From Bradyrhizobium cajani (GTDB lineage: Bacteria; Pseudomonadota; Alphaproteobacteria; Rhizobiales; Xanthobacteraceae): a stretch of DNA of 64,000 nucleotides. The translations under genes and the position numbers were made by a program. A model generated the notes under the pieces. It searched no databases, had not been told where the DNA came from, and saw only the letters and a list, made by a program, of their open reading frames with translations. Shown in pieces: positions 63,387 through 64,000 of this stretch (positions within the stretch are counted from its first letter, which is position 1; each line of letters starts with the position of its first letter). The stretch lies in NCBI RefSeq assembly GCF_009759665.1, contig NZ_WQNE01000013.1, forward strand, positions 1-64,000, read 5' to 3'.

Positions 63387-64000
63387 GCGCCGCGGTCGAA
63401 CCGTTCGCGAAGCCCAACGGCGTCGCGCTGTCGCTGCGCTACGCATTGCGCGAACTGCGCGGGGGCCTGCGCGGCTTCTATGTCTTCATCGCCTGCATTG
63501 CACTCGGCGTGATGGCGATCGCCGGCGTCGGCTCGGTCTCGGCGAGCCTCTCCGACGGCCTCGCCCGCGAAGGCCGCGCGCTGCTCGGCGGCGACGTCTC
63601 CTTCGTGCTGTTCCAGCGCGAGGCCAAGCCGGAAGAGGTCGCGTTCCTGCGCTCGCGCGGCACCGTCTCGACCGCCGCGACCCTGCGCGGCATGGCGCGC
63701 TCGGCCGAGGGCAAGCTTGCGCTGGTCGAGATGAAGGCGGTCGACGACACCTATCCGATGCTCGGCCAACTGACGCTGGCCCCGCAATTGCCGATGCCCG
63801 ACCTGCTTGCCGAGCACGACGGCGCGTTCGGCGCGGCGGCCGATCCGACGCTGCTCGCACGGCTCTCGCTCAAGACCGGCGACCGCGTCACCATCGGCTC
63901 GGCGACCTTCCAGATCCGCTCTACCGTCGAAGCCGAGCCCGACAAGCTCGCCGGCGGCATCGGCTTCGGCCCGCGCTTCCTGATCAGCGAGGCGGGCCTG
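63383..64000 (+). CDS. ybbP: FtsX-like ABC permease (YbbP type), N-terminal part
   Basis: The first 206 residues of a large permease that runs off the right edge. The N-terminus has one membrane segment (GFYVFIACIALGVMAIAGVGS) followed by a periplasmic MacB-PCD-like domain (SLSDGLAREGRALLGGDVSFVLF). The pair with YbbA forms a MacB/LolC-class, non-canonical ABC transporter of unknown substrate, thought to act on envelope lipids or proteins. Confidence 0.9.
   Translation, partial: MSAAVEPFAKPNGVALSLRYALRELRGGLRGFYVFIACIALGVMAIAGVGSVSASLSDGLAREGRALLGGDVSFVLFQREAKPEEVAFLRSRGTVSTAATLRGMARSAEGKLALVEMKAVDDTYPMLGQLTLAPQLPMPDLLAEHDGAFGAAADPTLLARLSLKTGDRVTIGSATFQIRSTVEAEPDKLAGGIGFGPRFLISEAGL

Overview
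The window looks like a chromosomal segment of a high-GC alphaproteobacterium, most likely Bradyrhizobium or a close Nitrobacteraceae relative. Supporting signs are the F1-only ATP synthase operon (atpHAGDC, with no F0 genes), the mdh-sucC-sucD-sucA-sucB-lpdA run, a CtrA-type box, a FixK/FNR-type box, and many long palindromic intergenic repeats of the kind familiar from bradyrhizobia. Species assignment is inference from recalled protein and repeat character; no database search was run.

Layout. 1-7.1 kb is signalling: the 5' end of cheA at the left edge, a Crp/Fnr-family regulator, an Hpt protein, a LuxR-type regulator with a histidine-less kinase-like N-terminus, two proteins of unknown function, and an EAL protein with a degenerate receiver. 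7.1-18.8 kb is accessory metabolism and regulation: a fragment of a DMT transporter gene, a FixK-like box, a DMT transporter divergent from a MocR regulator, an RclR/RclC-like cluster with an AhpD-like protein, a flavin monooxygenase plus tricarboxylate-type binding protein divergent from a LysR regulator, tRNA-Ser(CGA), an epoxide-hydrolase-like enzyme, and a ROK-family protein whose halves are in swapped order.

18.8-36.7 kb is mostly housekeeping on the plus strand: rplU-rpmA, a GNAT enzyme, obgE, proB, proA, nadD, rsfS, rlmH, then envC-ctpA-yibQ-rppH and a second rppH-like gene. A DMT transporter, a MaoC protein, a sulfatase/phosphonate-hydrolase and a second binding protein are interspersed. 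37-42.2 kb is the atp operon on the minus strand, with a heptamer array between atpD and atpC. 42.2-48.8 kb holds rlpA, priA, xerC and three membrane-associated proteins of unknown function. 48.8-59.6 kb is the TCA block (minus strand), carrying an SDR, a small membrane protein and a DUF1579-like gene among the expected enzymes. The right end has zapE, thpR, and tesA divergent from an ABC transporter of the YbbA-YbbP type that runs off the edge.

The strongest candidate for something new is the protein at 17611-18741. It carries the C-terminal ROK signatures first and the N-terminal DxGGTN, PG, ND and GTGxG signatures second, which fits a natural circular permutation of the ROK sugar-kinase fold. 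Other leads are the matched CCGTA-N4-TACGG palindromes around the LuxR-type gene, the RclR-like two-cysteine regulator and its partner genes, the CtrA box with twin palindromes before rlpA, the heptamer array in the atp operon, and a possible CTG start for rsfS.
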